From Acholeplasmatales bacterium (lineage in GTDB: Bacteria > Bacillota_I > Bacilli_A > Acholeplasmatales > Anaeroplasmataceae): a stretch of 7,533 nucleotides of DNA. Each line of letters begins with the position of its first letter. Within the stretch, counting starts at the first letter, position 1. Position numbers and translations under genes: made by a program. Below the pieces are notes generated by a model, which saw only the letters and a program-made list of their open reading frames with translations, did no database searches and was not told where the DNA came from. This document shows positions 6,974 to 7,533 of this stretch, piece by piece. Where the stretch lies: positions 1 through 7,533 of the forward strand of contig JAILPD010000053.1 in NCBI GenBank assembly GCA_024690445.1, read 5' to 3'.

Positions 6974-7416
6974 TTAATTATTTAATATAATTAATGGCAC
7001 AAGCATTTCATCTGTTAAGGATGTATGATGTCCTTTATGTCTTTTAGATACAGGTGTTAATAATGCTATTTTATTAGTATATGTCCCTATCGCAATATAA
7101 TCTCCTAATAAATCTTCTTTATCACCATAAGAGCCAAATACACCCATATTTATTAATTCTTTAGTTTTATATAGTATAAAATCTTCTTTATATTTATCAT
7201 TAAAATATTCTTCAAATTCTTTTTTACATTCTTCTTTAACCAAAAATGAAACAGCTCTCGCATCTAGGTATGGATATATTTTTAACATATCCATTAATCT
7301 ATCATCATGATATAAATCAACATATCCTTCTACATCTATTTGCCCATGATCAGCCGTAATTATAAATAATGTGTCTTTTGTATTTTTATATAATGTTTCA
7401 AATTCATCATTTATTC
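6974..7416 (-). CDS. Alkaline phosphatase superfamily enzyme, C-terminal part, N-terminal side cut by a fold-back junction
   Basis: This is the C-terminal part of a metal-dependent phosphatase or nucleotide pyrophosphatase/phosphodiesterase-like enzyme. The frame is open from the junction at 7416 to the stop at 6974-6976, about 146 residues. The ATG at 7294 is internal and not the true start, because strong family motifs lie upstream of it. Reading on the minus strand one sees FETLYKNTKD, then TLFIITADHGQIDVEGY with the metal-binding Asp-His pair, then PYLDARAVSFLVK, GDYIAIGTY and KGHHTSLTDEMLVPLI, where a late histidine is another expected metal ligand. The N-terminal half with the catalytic Thr/Ser nucleophile is not in the window. 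In frame, the base change at 7417 turns what should be AGA (Arg) into TGA, ending the frame. It sits 18 bases upstream of the Nudix gene. Substrate unknown. Confidence 0.85.
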
Positions 7417-7533
7417 ATATTTATATGAACCTGATACTACAATGCATGAATATGGAGTATCAAGCATTGAATCTAAAAGATTAATAAATAGAATAAATGA
7501 TGAATTTGAAACATTATATAAAAATACAAAAGA
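7374..7533. repeat. Perfect 43-base inverted repeat with a 74-base loop at the window end
   Basis: The arm at 7374-7416 is the exact reverse complement of 7491-7533. The symmetry fails at 7417/7490, leaving a 74-base loop, and the right arm continues to the last base of the window, so its true length is unknown. Both arms code for the same stretch of the phosphatase, around INDEFETLYKNTK, on opposite strands. Such a structure is a copied segment turned back on itself rather than a pair of mobile-element ends; no transposase or recombinase is present. Confidence 0.95.
7417..7533 (+). other. Inverted fragment of the same phosphatase gene (preceding segment)
   Basis: On the plus strand this segment reads in one frame (codons from 7418, and back into the left arm to about 7409) as IYSYLYEPDTTMHEYG, then VSSIESKRLINR, then INDEFETLYKNTK. 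The EPDTTMHEYG motif, with its metal-binding Asp and His, is what the phosphatase family carries just before the helix that leads to the ADHG motif. So this is the part of the gene directly N-terminal to the minus-strand piece at 6974-7416, turned around. The last residues duplicate the first residues of that piece. The frame is still open at the window edge. Confidence 0.82.

Noticed and set aside
7415..7423. In-frame TGA in the phosphatase read as Trp under an alternative genetic code
   Set aside because: An in-frame TAA follows two codons further on, the inverted copy shows AGA there, and Trp elsewhere is TGG, so this is the junction and not recoding.
7374..7533. Terminal inverted repeats of an insertion sequence or a recombinase-controlled switch
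   Set aside because: There is no transposase or recombinase, no target duplication, and both arms are phosphatase coding sequence, so a fold-back copy explains it better.

Overview
This window comes from a low-GC bacterium, most likely a member of the Bacillota (Firmicutes). The evidence is AT-rich DNA, strong sigma-A promoters with 17-base spacers, purine-rich ribosome binding sites, and Firmicutes-type gene families: FakA/DegV, AzlC/AzlD and a zinc-ribbon-rich TopA. A gut-type lineage near the Erysipelotrichia or Mollicutes relatives would fit, but that is inference only. Tryptophan is encoded by TGG wherever I checked, and all six visible stop codons are TAA or TAG.

Layout. (1) 1-2378, minus: topA, DNA topoisomerase I, running off the left edge before its C-terminus and carrying at least six C-terminal zinc-ribbon units. 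It has its own near-perfect promoter at 2406-2434. (2) 2585-5107, minus: a two-gene operon, a DegV-family (FakB-like) fatty-acid-binding protein followed three bases later by a FakA-like DhaL-domain kinase, closed by a hairpin terminator near 2497-2529. (3) 5108-5244: a compact divergent intergenic region with two back-to-back promoters. (4) 5245-6283, plus: azlC-azlD, a branched-chain amino acid exporter whose two genes overlap by 8 bases, ended by a probably bidirectional terminator at 6299-6336. (5) 6437 to the right edge, minus: a Nudix hydrolase preceded by the C-terminal part of an alkaline-phosphatase-superfamily enzyme. No gene-free stretch exceeds 300 bases.

How the genes work together. 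The DegV/FakA pair would activate exogenous fatty acids to acyl phosphate: the DegV protein presents the fatty acid and FakA phosphorylates it. Both partners lack residues that are usually conserved in this system, so the pair may be a divergent paralogue. AzlC and AzlD form one two-component membrane exporter. The phosphatase and Nudix genes look co-transcribed, and both families hydrolyse phosphate esters or anhydrides, but neither substrate can be read from the sequence.

The most unusual thing is the right end. The phosphatase gene is interrupted at 7416/7417, and the preceding part of the same gene then appears in the opposite orientation, flanked by a perfect 43-base inverted repeat whose right arm reaches the last base of the window. 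Computationally flipping the 74-base loop restores a continuous reading frame. A fold-back chimera from amplification or assembly is the likeliest cause, with a real inversion as the alternative. I see no convincing undescribed multi-gene system here.
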